64,000 bases of DNA from Gammaproteobacteria bacterium LSUCC0112 (GCA_004535785.1 SPIB01000001.1:709141-773140); one strand, 5' to 3'. Counted from the first letter of the stretch, positions 29,691 through 38,966 are shown. Program-made: numbers and translations. Notes: generated from the letters alone by a model not told the origin.

Positions 29691-30441
29691 GATTGTCTCC
29701 CAGCAGATACACAATGCGCTTGCCATCCTTTTCAAGAATAAATCCTTTGTTGTGTTTACCCTTCTCCGCACTCGACCAGGAATCCTTGTCATCGTCGGCA
29801 AGCAATGCATTATTCAACAGGCGCTGCTCATCGATGAATGCGCCGATACTGACTAGCAGACTCATTGCCAGCACATATTTTTGTGTACTGCCGACGCGCT
29901 GCACATCCAGGTGTTGCACCTCCACCTCATGAATATTCAGCATCAATCCCGCCCAGAAATTTGCCAATGCTGTCTGAGAAACCTCAGCGTGAACACCAAT
30001 CGACACTCTACCGTTTTGATCGATAACGCCCGGGCGCACATGAAGCAGGTGCACCTGAGTTGACCTCGCAAGATTGCGCACATAGTCAAGCAGATAACTC
30101 AGCTCGGGCCTGTTGTGAGTGTTGCCGGCAATCACACCGATAAAAAAAGCTGAAGGCGCAAGCGCCAACGTTTTCATTTGTAAATTCTGATTTTCAGACT
30201 CGAGCGTTGTCAGTTGCAGACGCGACGCAAGATAGTCAGCGTGTCTGGCACCTTCAACCTTGACCGCAAGCCAATACCAGAGCGCCAACAGCATCAACAG
30301 ATTGGCAATTCCAAAAATCATCACCGATGAAAAACGCTGCAGGACGTTCCACTTTCCTGCCCCAAAGAAATCAACCCAACGACGCGCACCTGCGCCAATA
30401 ACCATGATGAAATTCCGACATGCATCAATGAGCAGAATCAA
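29659..30441 (-). CDS. pilO: PilO-like pilus alignment protein with a PilP-like tail
   Basis: 260 residues. One membrane helix (about 40-62, VMIFGIANLLMLLALWYWL) is followed by a short coiled coil (LASRLQLTTLESENQNLQM) and a periplasmic alpha/beta region, the layout of PilO, which pairs with PilN in the alignment subcomplex. The last 15 residues read YLLGDNHGRLHRVASK-like, recalling the YLGxNHGRI motif near the end of PilP; no separate pilP lipoprotein gene exists between this gene and pilQ. The start is TTG at 30441, overlapping the pilN stop, with GGGGGA eight bases upstream; ATG 30405 is the alternative. PilO identity is from position and topology. Confidence 0.7.
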   Translation of the reverse strand: MILLIDACRNFIMVIGAGARRWVDFFGAGKWNVLQRFSSVMIFGIANLLMLLALWYWLAVKVEGARHADYLASRLQLTTLESENQNLQMKTLALAPSAFFIGVIAGNTHNRPELSYLLDYVRNLARSTQVHLLHVRPGVIDQNGRVSIGVHAEVSQTALANFWAGLMLNIHEVEVQHLDVQRVGSTQKYVLAMSLLVSIGAFIDEQRLLNNALLADDDKDSWSSAEKGKHNKGFILEKDGKRIVYLLGDNHGRLHRVASK

Positions 30442-30971
30442 ATGTTACTTCCCCCGAATACAATCTCCGCGGGCGTTGTGGACATGAGAAACTGAAATTT
30501 TCCGCCGGATGACAATTCAATTTGCTGGTTTTGCGCTTGCGCGGCTAACATTTTTTTGAGCACTCTGATGACGCCGGCATCATCTGCTTCGCCAAAAAGT
30601 TGCAGTCCCTTGTCATCCCAGATCACCTGTCTGACGTCAATCGATTTCCCCAGACTGCCCCACTTAAACAGCATTGCTTGCAAGTCAGCATTTTTCTGCC
30701 AGCGCGTCAGCATGACTTGTGAGCTTTGTACTTTAGCCAACTGCAGCTCGTATGATTGCCGCAGGGATTGCTGATCGTGTGCCGCACGGTGCAGCAGCTG
30801 CTGCACACGCGTCGAGTGCTGCAACAGAAGTTGGGTTCGCTCAAGATGCGTCAGAACAATGTACAGACCAATCACAAGGTGACACACCGTGATGGCCATC
30901 AATAATTGAACGATCAAGCGTTGACGTTTTTTGTAACGCGATTGCCGCCAGGGCAACAAGTTAATCACCAT
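30438..30971 (-). CDS. pilN: PilN-like type IV pilus assembly protein
   Basis: 177 residues. It opens with VINLLPWRQSRYKKRQR, the conserved INLLPWR segment by which PilN binds PilM. A single membrane helix (about 20-41) is followed by a coiled coil and a periplasmic ferredoxin-like domain (about 105-175). It overlaps pilM by 7 bases and the next gene by 4. It is inner-membrane and forms heterodimers with PilO in characterised systems. Confidence 0.9.
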   Translation of the reverse strand: MVINLLPWRQSRYKKRQRLIVQLLMAITVCHLVIGLYIVLTHLERTQLLLQHSTRVQQLLHRAAHDQQSLRQSYELQLAKVQSSQVMLTRWQKNADLQAMLFKWGSLGKSIDVRQVIWDDKGLQLFGEADDAGVIRVLKKMLAAQAQNQQIELSSGGKFQFLMSTTPAEIVFGGSNI

Positions 30972-31912
30972 CGTGTTGTCCCCTTGGCCGTCCCCTGCAT
31001 AGCCACCGCCATGGCCGGCGCCAATTGCGACAGGATGACATCGGACAAATCGCCAGGTCTATGATCAACTGGCCAATCAACCAGCGGGTTAATAAGATGG
31101 GCGGCGCAACCGCAATACTGCTGGATCAGTTCACTTAACCCCGGCATGGCAGATCCGCCGCCATATACAAAAACCAGCGAGGGTTGCGCCATCATTTCCG
31201 ACAATCGATATTGTTGGAGCGCCCTACGCAAAGACAGCAGAAAATCAGAGGCATGGATACATGCCTGTGCGCTGGTCCCGAATACATGACTGCGAACATA
31301 TCCTGGGACACCTCCGCAGAGTCCATACAATCGAATGCCGCTAAACCCGGCATCGATATATAGATACCGGTTTCGGTCATGTTCGTCTGAGCGAGCATTA
31401 CCATCAATCGCCAAGACATCGAGCCCAACCTGCGCAGGCATCAGACCTGCGCTTTTTAATGTCGCCAGGCAGGGTTGCATGACCGCCCTGCTGCAGGCGA
31501 CCGCCAACCAGATCCTGGTATTTGGCGTCTTGTATTCCTGATCGGAATCGCGTGCCGCTATTTCACTGTAGTCAAAAAACAGACGCTGATTCTCCGTAGC
31601 AGGCAGGTCCTTTTCAATCTCGATGCTGACAGCCATATCAAGCTGATCTGCATCAAGCATGGCTGGCAACACCAGTTTGCGAAGCATCACATTTGCACAG
31701 GAAATAGTGACATGGACTCGCGGCAGTTTTGTGCGCAGCGACCGGGGCAACGATGCCAGCATCGCTTGAATTGTTGGAGCCGCACTACCCGCCAATTGCA
31801 TGCAGAGCCCGACATGAAGTACCCAACGATCACGTCGCCGGCTCATGACAACCAACTTGACGGAACGACTTCCAATATCAATCCCGATCACGGGCTTACA
31901 CCAGTTCAGCAT
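30965..31912 (-). CDS. pilM: PilM-like actin-fold pilus assembly ATPase
   Basis: 315 residues; cytoplasmic actin-like protein that recruits PilN. The N-terminus has PVIGIDIGSRSVKLVVMSR, the phosphate-1 loop of the family. LVLPAMLDADQLDMAVSIEIEKDLP is the conserved central region, YLYIDAGFSGIRL the second phosphate loop, and VYGGGSAMPGLSELI the adenosine loop. It is shorter than the usual 350 or so residues. First gene of the pilMNOQ operon, divergent from ponA as in Pseudomonas. Confidence 0.9.
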   Translation of the reverse strand: MLNWCKPVIGIDIGSRSVKLVVMSRRRDRWVLHVGLCMQLAGSAAPTIQAMLASLPRSLRTKLPRVHVTISCANVMLRKLVLPAMLDADQLDMAVSIEIEKDLPATENQRLFFDYSEIAARDSDQEYKTPNTRIWLAVACSRAVMQPCLATLKSAGLMPAQVGLDVLAIDGNARSDEHDRNRYLYIDAGFSGIRLYGLCGGVPGYVRSHVFGTSAQACIHASDFLLSLRRALQQYRLSEMMAQPSLVFVYGGGSAMPGLSELIQQYCGCAAHLINPLVDWPVDHRPGDLSDVILSQLAPAMAVAMQGTAKGTTRW

Positions 31913-32038
31913 TTACCAGTCCTTCTGCATGTCCTTCCGTGATCATGCCGGGGGGATGTGTATAACTCATCTGTTTTGTAGCCCAAACAGTGACTCCCTG
32001 CCGGAATTTTTACAGGGGCATTCTCACCAAATGACGGG

Positions 32039-32044
32039 TATAAT
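32039..32044 (+). promoter_or_regulatory. Candidate -10 box for ponA
   Basis: A consensus TATAAT 75 bases upstream of the ponA ATG. No good -35 box lies at 16-18 bases, so this is weak evidence for a promoter in the 206-base gap between the divergent pilM and ponA genes. Confidence 0.35.
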
Positions 32045-32118
32045 CGTCGCCCTGAAAAGAGTCACCGTTTAAAACGGTCTACTCACATCATTTGGTTGTT
32101 GCTGCGGGACTGCTGCTC

Positions 32119-34428
32119 ATGTTGAAACTCATCAAATTCCTGTTCTGGTTCGGCGTTTTTTGCCTGAGCGGGATATTGATGGTGGCGTCAGCTGCCTATC
32201 TTTATTTATCGCCGCAATTGCCGTCCGCCGAGACCTATCGGCAGGTGCAACTTGAAACACCCCTGCGTATTCTGACCGCTGATTACAAGCTGATTGAGGA
32301 AATCGGCGTGCGTCGTGATCCGATCAGTTATGAAGAGATCCCGCCGATGATGATCAACGCGGTCATCGCCAGCGAAGACGCGCGTTTTTATTCGCATCCA
32401 GGCGTTGATTTTCGAGGATTGGTTCGCGGTTTTTACGGCTTTGTCCGCGGCGTGAATCTGGGTGGCGGCAGCACCATAACCATGCAACTCGCCAACAACA
32501 TCTCCTTTGACAGTGACAGCGTTTATGCGCGCAAACTGAAAGAAATACCCTTTGCACTGAGACTGCAACAAGAACTCACCAAAGAAGAAATTCTGACGTT
32601 ATATCTGAACTTGGTATTTTTCGGACAGGGAGCCGAGGGCATAAGTTCAGCGGCCGCCGTTTACTACGGCAAGACCGTTGATCAAATGACGATTGGCGAA
32701 ATGGCAACGATGGTTGCTTTATTGCCCTGCCCATCGGTCTGTAATCCGATCACTGATCCGGAGCGATCAAGAGTCCGACGCGATGTTGTGATCAATAAAA
32801 TGCTGGCACAGGGCATGATTACCCGCGAACAACATGCACAGAGTCTGGCTGAACCGGTGATTGCTCGCCGACACATGCGCACCATCGAAGTGAACGCTCC
32901 TTACGTTGCCGAAATGGTCAGGCAAGAACTGTATGCTGAGTACGGTGAAGACATTTATCGCTTAGGCATCGAAGTCACCACGTCTATCCACAGCGAATTG
33001 CAGAATGCTGCTACGGCCGCGCTGACCAATGGATTGGAAAATTATTATGACCGGCGCCATGGTTATCGCGGCCCTGAGGCCCGATTGTCAACTGCCGGCG
33101 ATGACCAGCAAGCGCGCTGGATGAGTGAGCTTGCGGTGCGGCCCGACTACGGCAATCACATTCCAGGCATTGTCACTTACGTGCTCGATCGCTCAATAGG
33201 CGTCATGTTAAGGGATGGCTCAACCGTGACAGTCAATTGGTCTGGGCTGGAGTGGGCGCGACCTTTTATTTCTCGCGATAATGCATGGCCCATTCCCACA
33301 CAAGCCTCGGATGTTGCTCGGGTAGGTGATGTTGTTCGCTTGCGCAAGAGCGCGGCTGGCGACTGGCAACTGGGGCAAGTACCGGAGTTGCAAGGCGCAA
33401 TTGTGTCTGTGTCACCCGACAATGGCGATATTCTGGCACTGGTCGGTGGTTACGATTTCCGTTACAGCCAGGTAAACCGGGCTATCGCCTCGCGACCGCC
33501 TGGCTCCGGCTTCAAGCCCTTTTTGTATGGTGCAGCGTTGGAAAATGGTTACACCCCGGCATCATTGATAAATGATGCACCCTTTTCGCGGGGCGATTAT
33601 CGCCCACAAAACTACGAACGGAATTTTGTTGGCCCCATCACTCTGCGCAATGCCATCAAAGACTCGCGAAATGTGCCTGCTGTGCGCCTGTTTGATCAAT
33701 TGGGATGGGAAAAGGTATTCGATTTTGCAGGTCGGTTTGGATTCCGCACGGAGAACTTCCCACGCAATGACCTGACCATAGCGCTGGGCAGTCAGGATGT
33801 GCAACCGTTGGAGATGGCAACAGCGTATGCCATGATCGCCAACGGTGGTTATCGTTTGCAGCCAACGTTGATTAAAAAGATTGAAACGCTGCAAGGTGTC
33901 GTATTTGAAGCACCCACGCCGGAAACCGAATTCGTTGTTGATCCCCGCGTCGCTTACATTCTGAATACCATGTTAAGAAGTGTTGTTGAGGCAGGCAGCG
34001 GCCGCCGTGTTGCTCGTGAGATTGATCGACGCGATCTGATGGGCAAAACTGGCACCACCAATGGTCCCGCCGAGTTATGGTTCACGGGTTTTAATCGCGA
34101 CATCGCAACGAGTGTGTTTGTGGGCTTTGACACACCCGAGGCATTGGGCGAGTCAGAACAGGGAGCAACTGTAGCGGTACCCATTTGGATTGATTACATG
34201 AAGCAGGCACTGGAAGGTCGACCGGAAAACACCATGCACCGCCCTGACGGACTGGTCGATCGACTTATCGACAGAGATACCGGTGAAATAGCCAGACCCG
34301 GGCAAGCCGACACCATATTCGAGGTTTTTATGGCTGAATCGGCACCTGCAGAAATGCGCAATCAGCAGCAACCCCGCACGCCGGACAGGGATAACCAGAA
34401 CACCTTGTCTACCGAAATTATTTTCTGA
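32119..34428 (+). CDS. mrcA: Penicillin-binding protein 1A (class A)
   Basis: Bifunctional peptidoglycan glycosyltransferase/transpeptidase, 769 residues from the ATG at 32119. N-terminal membrane anchor (about 5-33), then the GT51 domain with VIASEDARFYSHPGVD, GGSTITMQLANN and ILTLYLNLVFFGQGAEGI. An OB-like insert is followed by the transpeptidase domain with the catalytic Ser in SRPPGSGFKPFLYG, SRN in KDSRNVPAV and the KTGT box in LMGKTGTTNGP. The C-terminal tail is short and charged. It is divergent from pilM, the conserved ponA/pilM pair. Also called ponA in Pseudomonas. Confidence 0.97.
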   Translation: MLKLIKFLFWFGVFCLSGILMVASAAYLYLSPQLPSAETYRQVQLETPLRILTADYKLIEEIGVRRDPISYEEIPPMMINAVIASEDARFYSHPGVDFRGLVRGFYGFVRGVNLGGGSTITMQLANNISFDSDSVYARKLKEIPFALRLQQELTKEEILTLYLNLVFFGQGAEGISSAAAVYYGKTVDQMTIGEMATMVALLPCPSVCNPITDPERSRVRRDVVINKMLAQGMITREQHAQSLAEPVIARRHMRTIEVNAPYVAEMVRQELYAEYGEDIYRLGIEVTTSIHSELQNAATAALTNGLENYYDRRHGYRGPEARLSTAGDDQQARWMSELAVRPDYGNHIPGIVTYVLDRSIGVMLRDGSTVTVNWSGLEWARPFISRDNAWPIPTQASDVARVGDVVRLRKSAAGDWQLGQVPELQGAIVSVSPDNGDILALVGGYDFRYSQVNRAIASRPPGSGFKPFLYGAALENGYTPASLINDAPFSRGDYRPQNYERNFVGPITLRNAIKDSRNVPAVRLFDQLGWEKVFDFAGRFGFRTENFPRNDLTIALGSQDVQPLEMATAYAMIANGGYRLQPTLIKKIETLQGVVFEAPTPETEFVVDPRVAYILNTMLRSVVEAGSGRRVAREIDRRDLMGKTGTTNGPAELWFTGFNRDIATSVFVGFDTPEALGESEQGATVAVPIWIDYMKQALEGRPENTMHRPDGLVDRLIDRDTGEIARPGQADTIFEVFMAESAPAEMRNQQQPRTPDRDNQNTLSTEIIF

Positions 34429-34432
34429 AGGT

Positions 34433-34465
34433 CAAAAAAAAGCCCCGGATCGCGGGGCTTTTTTC
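34433..34465. terminator. Bidirectional terminator between ponA and rpmE
   Basis: AGCCCCG (34441-34447) pairs with CGGGGCT (34453-34459) around a five-base loop, with an A-run before and a T-run after. It works for ponA on the plus strand and, by symmetry, for rpmE on the minus strand. Confidence 0.88.
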
Positions 34466-34488
34466 TATCGCCTTCACACTCATCCGCA

Positions 34489-34701
34489 TTACTTGATGGT
34501 GCGGTTGCCAAAGCGCTTGTTGAAACGGTCGATACGGCCGGCGCTATCAAGAATCTTCTGTTTGCCCGTGTAGAATGGGTGACAAGCAGCGCACACGTCG
34601 ATCAGCATGTCGTGGCCAAGGGTAGAACGCGTATTGATCACGTTGCCACAACTGCAAGTAGCTTTGATTGCAACGTACTTTGGATGAATATCAGCTTTCA
34701 T
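34489..34701 (-). CDS. rpmE: 50S ribosomal protein L31 (zinc-binding type)
   Basis: 70 residues, starting [10 protein letters not shown] at the ATG at 34701; the open frame to 34812 is spurious. The four zinc-binding cysteines of the C+ form are present in TCSCGNV and [11 protein letters not shown], so this is the zinc-containing paralogue rather than the zinc-free YkgM type. It ends [11 protein letters not shown]. It lies next to priA, divergently oriented, as in E. coli and Pseudomonas. Confidence 0.96.
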   Translation of the reverse strand: MKADIHPKYVAIKATCSCGNVINTRSTLGHDMLIDVCAACHPFYTGKQKILDSAGRIDRFNKRFGNRTIK

Positions 34702-34871
34702 GGTATGTCCTCGAAAATGACTGGTATCGCCACGCGCCAACTTACACTTCCGGGCACGCACCATACCTGAGCAAGTACCACCTCGCAGACAATCCCCAAT
34801 TGGACTGACCATTAGTGGCTATTGAAAAAAGGGCGCCATTGTAACAGACAATAGCGACTAAGCAAGAGCAC

Positions 34872-35192
34872 TCAATCTGGCTGAGCGACCTGGGCACGGA
34901 TTCTTTCATGGTTGCGCACAGTTTCACGCATGATTTGCGCCAGAATATCGGTCAACAGGTCCGGATTGAGCTCATGCGCTTCACATAAATTTCGGATACT
35001 GGCCAGTTTTTCCTCTTCGCGCTTGGGATCCACCGAGTTCAGACCGGCTCTTGCCTTGAGCTCCCCAACCGTTTGTGTCAGCGCAAAACGGTTCGCCAGC
35101 AACAGGACCAAGGCATGGTCAAGGCGGTCGATCTGCTGACGCAACGAGAGTAGCTCATTCAAAGCCTCTGTCTGGGCGTTGTTACTGTTCAA
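34872..35192 (-). CDS. Stand-alone chorismate mutase (AroQ type)
   Basis: A 106-residue all-helical protein, from the TTG at 35192, five bases after AGGAG; the frame to 35534 is overlap with priA. Residues equivalent to the E. coli active site are in register: Arg18 (SLRQQID), Arg35 (ANRFAL) and Lys46 (GELKARAGL), with the same 17- and 11-residue spacing as Arg11/Arg28/Lys39, followed by DPKREEEKL. It converts chorismate to prephenate. It is not fused to prephenate dehydratase or dehydrogenase, and has no signal peptide, so it is cytoplasmic. It is divergent from priA. Confidence 0.88.
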   Translation of the reverse strand: MNSNNAQTEALNELLSLRQQIDRLDHALVLLLANRFALTQTVGELKARAGLNSVDPKREEEKLASIRNLCEAHELNPDLLTDILAQIMRETVRNHERIRAQVAQPD

Positions 35193-35253
35193 GATAGCTC
35201 CTGTGGTTAGCGTTTGGTCAGCCACCTCAAAAGGGCGGTCGTGTTGGCATGAG

Positions 35254-35291
35254 TATAATGGAAGCCTGCTCCGGCTAAAACCAGTTATAAT
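35254..35291 (+). promoter_or_regulatory. Two TATAAT boxes upstream of priA
   Basis: Consensus TATAAT occurs at 35254-35259 and 35286-35291, 43-80 bases before the priA ATG. Neither has a clear -35 partner at 16-18 bases. They are possible tandem promoters for priA; the first could equally be chance. Confidence 0.3.
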
Positions 35292-35333
35292 CACCGGCCT
35301 CAAAATGACACCCGGCCGGAACCACACACACCC

Positions 35334-37400
35334 ATGCTTGTTGCCCAGCCTATCGAACCACAAGCACCGGTGATTGCCAGAGTTGCGGTGCCAACCCCGC
35401 TGCGCCGCAGTTTTGACTATCTGCTGCCGCACGATCTGCTGATTGATAATCCCGAACTCAAACCCGGCAGCCGACTGCTGGTTCCGTTTGGCAATCGGGA
35501 GTTGACCGCGGTACTGTTGGAGATTGATAGCCACTCATCGCTGGACGTCAACAAACTCAAAACCGTCATTCGAATTCTGGACAAGGAACCGCTGATTCCG
35601 GCGCATTTGCTGGATCTCTGGTTGTGGGCAGCAAAGTATTATCAACACCCGATTGGTGATGCGCTGCAGACCTTGATGCCTGCCGGCCTGCGCGGCACGG
35701 CGCCCGCGCGGCACAAACATCGCGCGATGGACAAAAACAAACCGACAGCAGATCACCCATACCCGGCCGAACAGGAACAGCAGTTGAACGCCGACCAACA
35801 GGCCGCCTGCGACCAGATCACCACGGCACTGGGCGGATACAAAGGATTTTTGCTGGATGGTGTCACCGGTAGCGGAAAAACCGAAGTGTACCTGCAGGCT
35901 ATCGCCCAGACGCGGGCGGCAGGCAAACAAGCGTTGGTACTGGTCCCTGAAATCAGTCTGACGCCACAAACACTGGCGCGCTTTCAACAGCGTTTTGATG
36001 AACCCATTGCGGTGCTGCACTCCGGCTTGACCCCACGACAACGACTCAATGCCTGGCTGTCGGCGTCATCAGGACAGGCAGGTATTATTATTGGCACCCG
36101 CTCAGCGGTCTTTACCCCGATGGCGACACCCGGCCTGATTATTGTTGATGAAGAACACGACAACTCCTTCAAACAACAGGATGGTTTTCGCTACTCAGCC
36201 CGCGATCTGGCCGTGATGCGAGCGTCCGCAGAACAGATTCCGGTTGTGCTTGGCTCGGCCACACCCAGTCTGGAAAGTCTGCAGAATGCCCTGACCGGAC
36301 GCTATACCCGACTGCAATTGACGGAGCGCGCGGGGGCAGCCAGCAAACCCGCCTTTGTGCTGATCGACACGCAGGCTCAGCACATGGAACAGGGCTTTTC
36401 TGGCAAATTGCTCGAGCACATCACACAACATCTGCGCGACGGTAATCAGGTGCTGGTGTTTATCAATCGCCGGGGGTTTGCCCCGGTGCTGCAATGCGGC
36501 GACTGCGGCTGGACCGCGGAGTGCAAATTTTGTGATGCACGCCTGACCATTCACAAGAGCCCGCCCCATTTGTGCTGCCATCATTGTGAGCGTCGCCACC
36601 CGATTTTCAGACACTGCCCTGATTGTGGCGGCAAATCCATGCACCCTGTTGGTGTGGGTACTGAGCGCAGCGAAGCCTTTTTGCAACACTGCTTCCCAAC
36701 GACTGACGTGATCCGGATTGACCGCGATGTCACCCGTAAAAAAGATGAGCTCGAGCGGCTGCTGGGCAAAGTACAGCAAGGTGAACCCTGCATTCTGGTT
36801 GGCACTCAAATGCTGGCCAAGGGACACCACTTCCCGAAAGTGACCTTGGTAGCTGTACTGGAGGCTGATTCCGGGCTGTTCAGCGCTGATTTTCGGGGTC
36901 AGGAGTTTATGGCGCAGCTGTTGACGCAGGTTGCCGGACGAGCAGGTCGCGCCGAACAACCCGGCGAAGTGCTGATTCAAACACAACATGCCACGCACCA
37001 GAGTCTTCAGACATTGATCAGCAAGGGCTATCATGCGCTGGCTGAGCAGTTGATTCAGGAACGTCAAAACACCCTGATGCCGCCCTTCACGCATCTTGCC
37101 TGTATCAGGGCCGAGGCAATCAACAGTCAGGCGCCACTGGACTTTCTGATGAAGACACGCGCACTGACCGAACAATTGTGTGACACACTGAACCTGCAAA
37201 CACGCATCATGATCAATGGCCCTTTGCCTGCTCCAATGGAAAAACGTGCCAATCGTTTTCGGCAACAATTGCTTGTCCGCGCACCTCATCGACAGGATCT
37301 TCAACTGTTACTCGGCAAACTGTGTTTGCAACTGGAAGGCCTGACCAGCCAACGGCAGGTGCGATGGTCCATTGATGTGGACCCGCAGGATATGATGTGA
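35334..37400 (+). CDS. priA: Primosomal protein N' (replication restart helicase PriA)
   Basis: A 688-residue superfamily 2 helicase that reloads the replisome at repaired forks. The N-terminal 3'-DNA-binding domain begins VIARVAVPTPLRRSFDYLLP. Helicase motifs are I (LLDGVTGSGKTEVYL), Ia (LVPEISLTPQ), II (IIVDEEHDNSF), III (VLGSATPSLES), and IV-VI (MLAKGHHFPKVTLV, QVAGRAGRAEQPGEVLIQT). Between them lies the zinc module with eight cysteines (CGDCGWTAECKFCDARL, CCHHCERRHPIFRHCPDCGG). Full length. SPOR and hslVU genes follow on the same strand. Confidence 0.97.
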   Translation: MLVAQPIEPQAPVIARVAVPTPLRRSFDYLLPHDLLIDNPELKPGSRLLVPFGNRELTAVLLEIDSHSSLDVNKLKTVIRILDKEPLIPAHLLDLWLWAAKYYQHPIGDALQTLMPAGLRGTAPARHKHRAMDKNKPTADHPYPAEQEQQLNADQQAACDQITTALGGYKGFLLDGVTGSGKTEVYLQAIAQTRAAGKQALVLVPEISLTPQTLARFQQRFDEPIAVLHSGLTPRQRLNAWLSASSGQAGIIIGTRSAVFTPMATPGLIIVDEEHDNSFKQQDGFRYSARDLAVMRASAEQIPVVLGSATPSLESLQNALTGRYTRLQLTERAGAASKPAFVLIDTQAQHMEQGFSGKLLEHITQHLRDGNQVLVFINRRGFAPVLQCGDCGWTAECKFCDARLTIHKSPPHLCCHHCERRHPIFRHCPDCGGKSMHPVGVGTERSEAFLQHCFPTTDVIRIDRDVTRKKDELERLLGKVQQGEPCILVGTQMLAKGHHFPKVTLVAVLEADSGLFSADFRGQEFMAQLLTQVAGRAGRAEQPGEVLIQTQHATHQSLQTLISKGYHALAEQLIQERQNTLMPPFTHLACIRAEAINSQAPLDFLMKTRALTEQLCDTLNLQTRIMINGPLPAPMEKRANRFRQQLLVRAPHRQDLQLLLGKLCLQLEGLTSQRQVRWSIDVDPQDMM

Positions 37401-37466
37401 CGCCCGGATACGTGTATTATCTGCAACGTTAACTGAACTTCGGCTACATTCAGGATATTTCGTTTC

Positions 37467-38324
37467 ATGGATCAGGATTTTGCAAAAAGGCGCACGCGCA
37501 CACCGCTTGCCGAACCATCCGCTGTGCCACAACCGTCCAGCCTTGGTTTATTGCTGACGGGTCTGGTTACCGGCATTGCCGTAGGTTTGTTTATTGCGCT
37601 GCTGGTTTACCTGTCCGGCGCACTGCCGCCGGCGCCCGGTCAGGTCGCTGCCCCCGACAGTCGGCAGATTGAAACGCCCGACATAGCCGGGGTAGACAGT
37701 GCTGGCGGATTGACGCAGGAACAACAACGCGAAGCACAACGCCTGCAGCTTGAGTTTTATCAGGAGCTGCCCAATTACGAAGTCGTCGTCGACGTCACGC
37801 CGGTCAGCGGCTCGGTGCCACGGACACCGCCGCTCGCGGCTGCAACCGCAATAGACACGACCACTGCGCCCGTTGAAACGGGGACAGCTGACACCGCTAC
37901 CGTTGACACCGCTGCGCCTGACAACTTGAGTGCATCCGTTGATTCAGCGCCGGCCACACAGACTGAGGTCGCTGCTGACGCGCCAGCAACAGCAAATGAC
38001 ACACTCGATCCGGTGTCAGCTGCCTTGCGTGAAATCAGCAATCGTCCAGCCGACGCTCCGTTAGCCGCACCAGCAACAGCCAGTGGTCCGTCCTTCATGC
38101 TGCAAGCCGGCGCATTTCAGCAGCGAGACACGGCCAATTCTCAACTCAGCCGATTGCTGGGACTGGGACTGAATGCCCGCATTCGCGAAGAGACACTGCC
38201 CGGCCGCACTTTGTTTCTGGTGCAGGCAGGGCCGTATGCCTCCCGTGATGACATGATGCAGGCTGAACGGGTTCTGCGCAGCAACAGCATCGACAGCATG
38301 AGAATTACACTCAGCCAGCCTTGA
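37467..38324 (+). CDS. ftsN: FtsN-like SPOR-domain cell division protein
   Basis: 285 residues. A short basic cytoplasmic N-terminus (DFAKRRTRTP) is followed by one membrane helix (about 27-50) and a long Ala/Thr/Pro/Asp-rich periplasmic linker (about 55-205). The SPOR domain that binds denuded glycan strands is at about 207-285 (FMLQAGAFQQRDTANSQL, then LFLVQAGPYASRDD). The low-complexity linker and location before hslV match FtsN in Pseudomonas and E. coli. argS, which often lies between priA and ftsN, is not here. No clear FtsA-binding RRK-type motif beyond KRRTR. Confidence 0.82.
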   Translation: MDQDFAKRRTRTPLAEPSAVPQPSSLGLLLTGLVTGIAVGLFIALLVYLSGALPPAPGQVAAPDSRQIETPDIAGVDSAGGLTQEQQREAQRLQLEFYQELPNYEVVVDVTPVSGSVPRTPPLAAATAIDTTTAPVETGTADTATVDTAAPDNLSASVDSAPATQTEVAADAPATANDTLDPVSAALREISNRPADAPLAAPATASGPSFMLQAGAFQQRDTANSQLSRLLGLGLNARIREETLPGRTLFLVQAGPYASRDDMMQAERVLRSNSIDSMRITLSQP

Positions 38325-38339
38325 ACACCGGCTGGCTGA
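38311..38339. repeat. 10-bp perfect hairpin at the ftsN 3' end
   Basis: TCAGCCAGCC (38311-38320) pairs with GGCTGGCTGA (38330-38339) over nine bases containing the ftsN stop codon. No T-run follows on either strand, so it is not a standard intrinsic terminator. It may stabilise the upstream mRNA or reduce read-through into hslV. Confidence 0.6.
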
Positions 38340-38392
38340 CCCAATATCCCTGAAGCAAGACTTTCGGTTAATTCCATCCAAGGAGAAGCGCA

Positions 38393-38932
38393 TTGGAGCA
38401 GTTTCGCGGTACCACCATCTTATCCGTGCGTCGCAACAACAAAATTGTTATCGGCGGCGACGGCCAGGTTTCTCAAGGCAATACAGTGCTCAAAGGCAAT
38501 GCGCGTAAAGTGCGGCGTTTGTATAAAGATCAGGTACTGGCAGGTTTTGCGGGCGGCACAGCGGATGCTTTTACGCTGTTTGAGCGCTTTGAAGAACAGT
38601 TGGACAAACATCAGGGCAAACTGGTGCGCTCTGCCGTATCACTTGCCAAACTCTGGCGCACAGAACGTTCATTACGTCGCCTCGAAGCCCTGCTGGTGGT
38701 AGCCGACAAAGATGCGTCATTAATCATCACCGGTAATGGGGACGTTATTGAACCGGAAGATGGCTTGATGGCTATTGGCTCCGGCGGCTCATTTGCCCTG
38801 TCTGCCGCCCGCGCCCTGTATTTTAATACCGAGCTGGAAGCGCGCACTATTGTTGAAAAAAGCCTCGGCATTGCCGCGGACATCTGCGTCTACACCAACC
38901 ACCAGCATGTTATTGAAGAGCTCGAATACTAA
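38393..38932 (+). CDS. hslV: ATP-dependent protease subunit HslV (ClpQ)
   Basis: Proteasome-like peptidase, 179 residues, partner of HslU. It begins at a TTG (38393) with GGAGA eight bases upstream. The leader MEQFRG is cut before Thr7, the catalytic nucleophile of [49 protein letters not shown] and [16 protein letters not shown] are canonical. The longer propeptide form, as against MTTIVS of E. coli, occurs in many proteobacteria. Followed by hslU after 34 bases. Confidence 0.97.
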   Translation: MEQFRGTTILSVRRNNKIVIGGDGQVSQGNTVLKGNARKVRRLYKDQVLAGFAGGTADAFTLFERFEEQLDKHQGKLVRSAVSLAKLWRTERSLRRLEALLVVADKDASLIITGNGDVIEPEDGLMAIGSGGSFALSAARALYFNTELEARTIVEKSLGIAADICVYTNHQHVIEELEY

Positions 38933-38966
38933 TCAGTTGTAGCCCCATTTTTCAGGAAATACGCGC

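Noticed and set aside
36195-37304. Long minus-strand open frame (369 codons) opposite priA
   Set aside because: Shadow of priA; low-quality composition (Gln, Cys and His runs) and no recognisable motif or ribosome-binding site.
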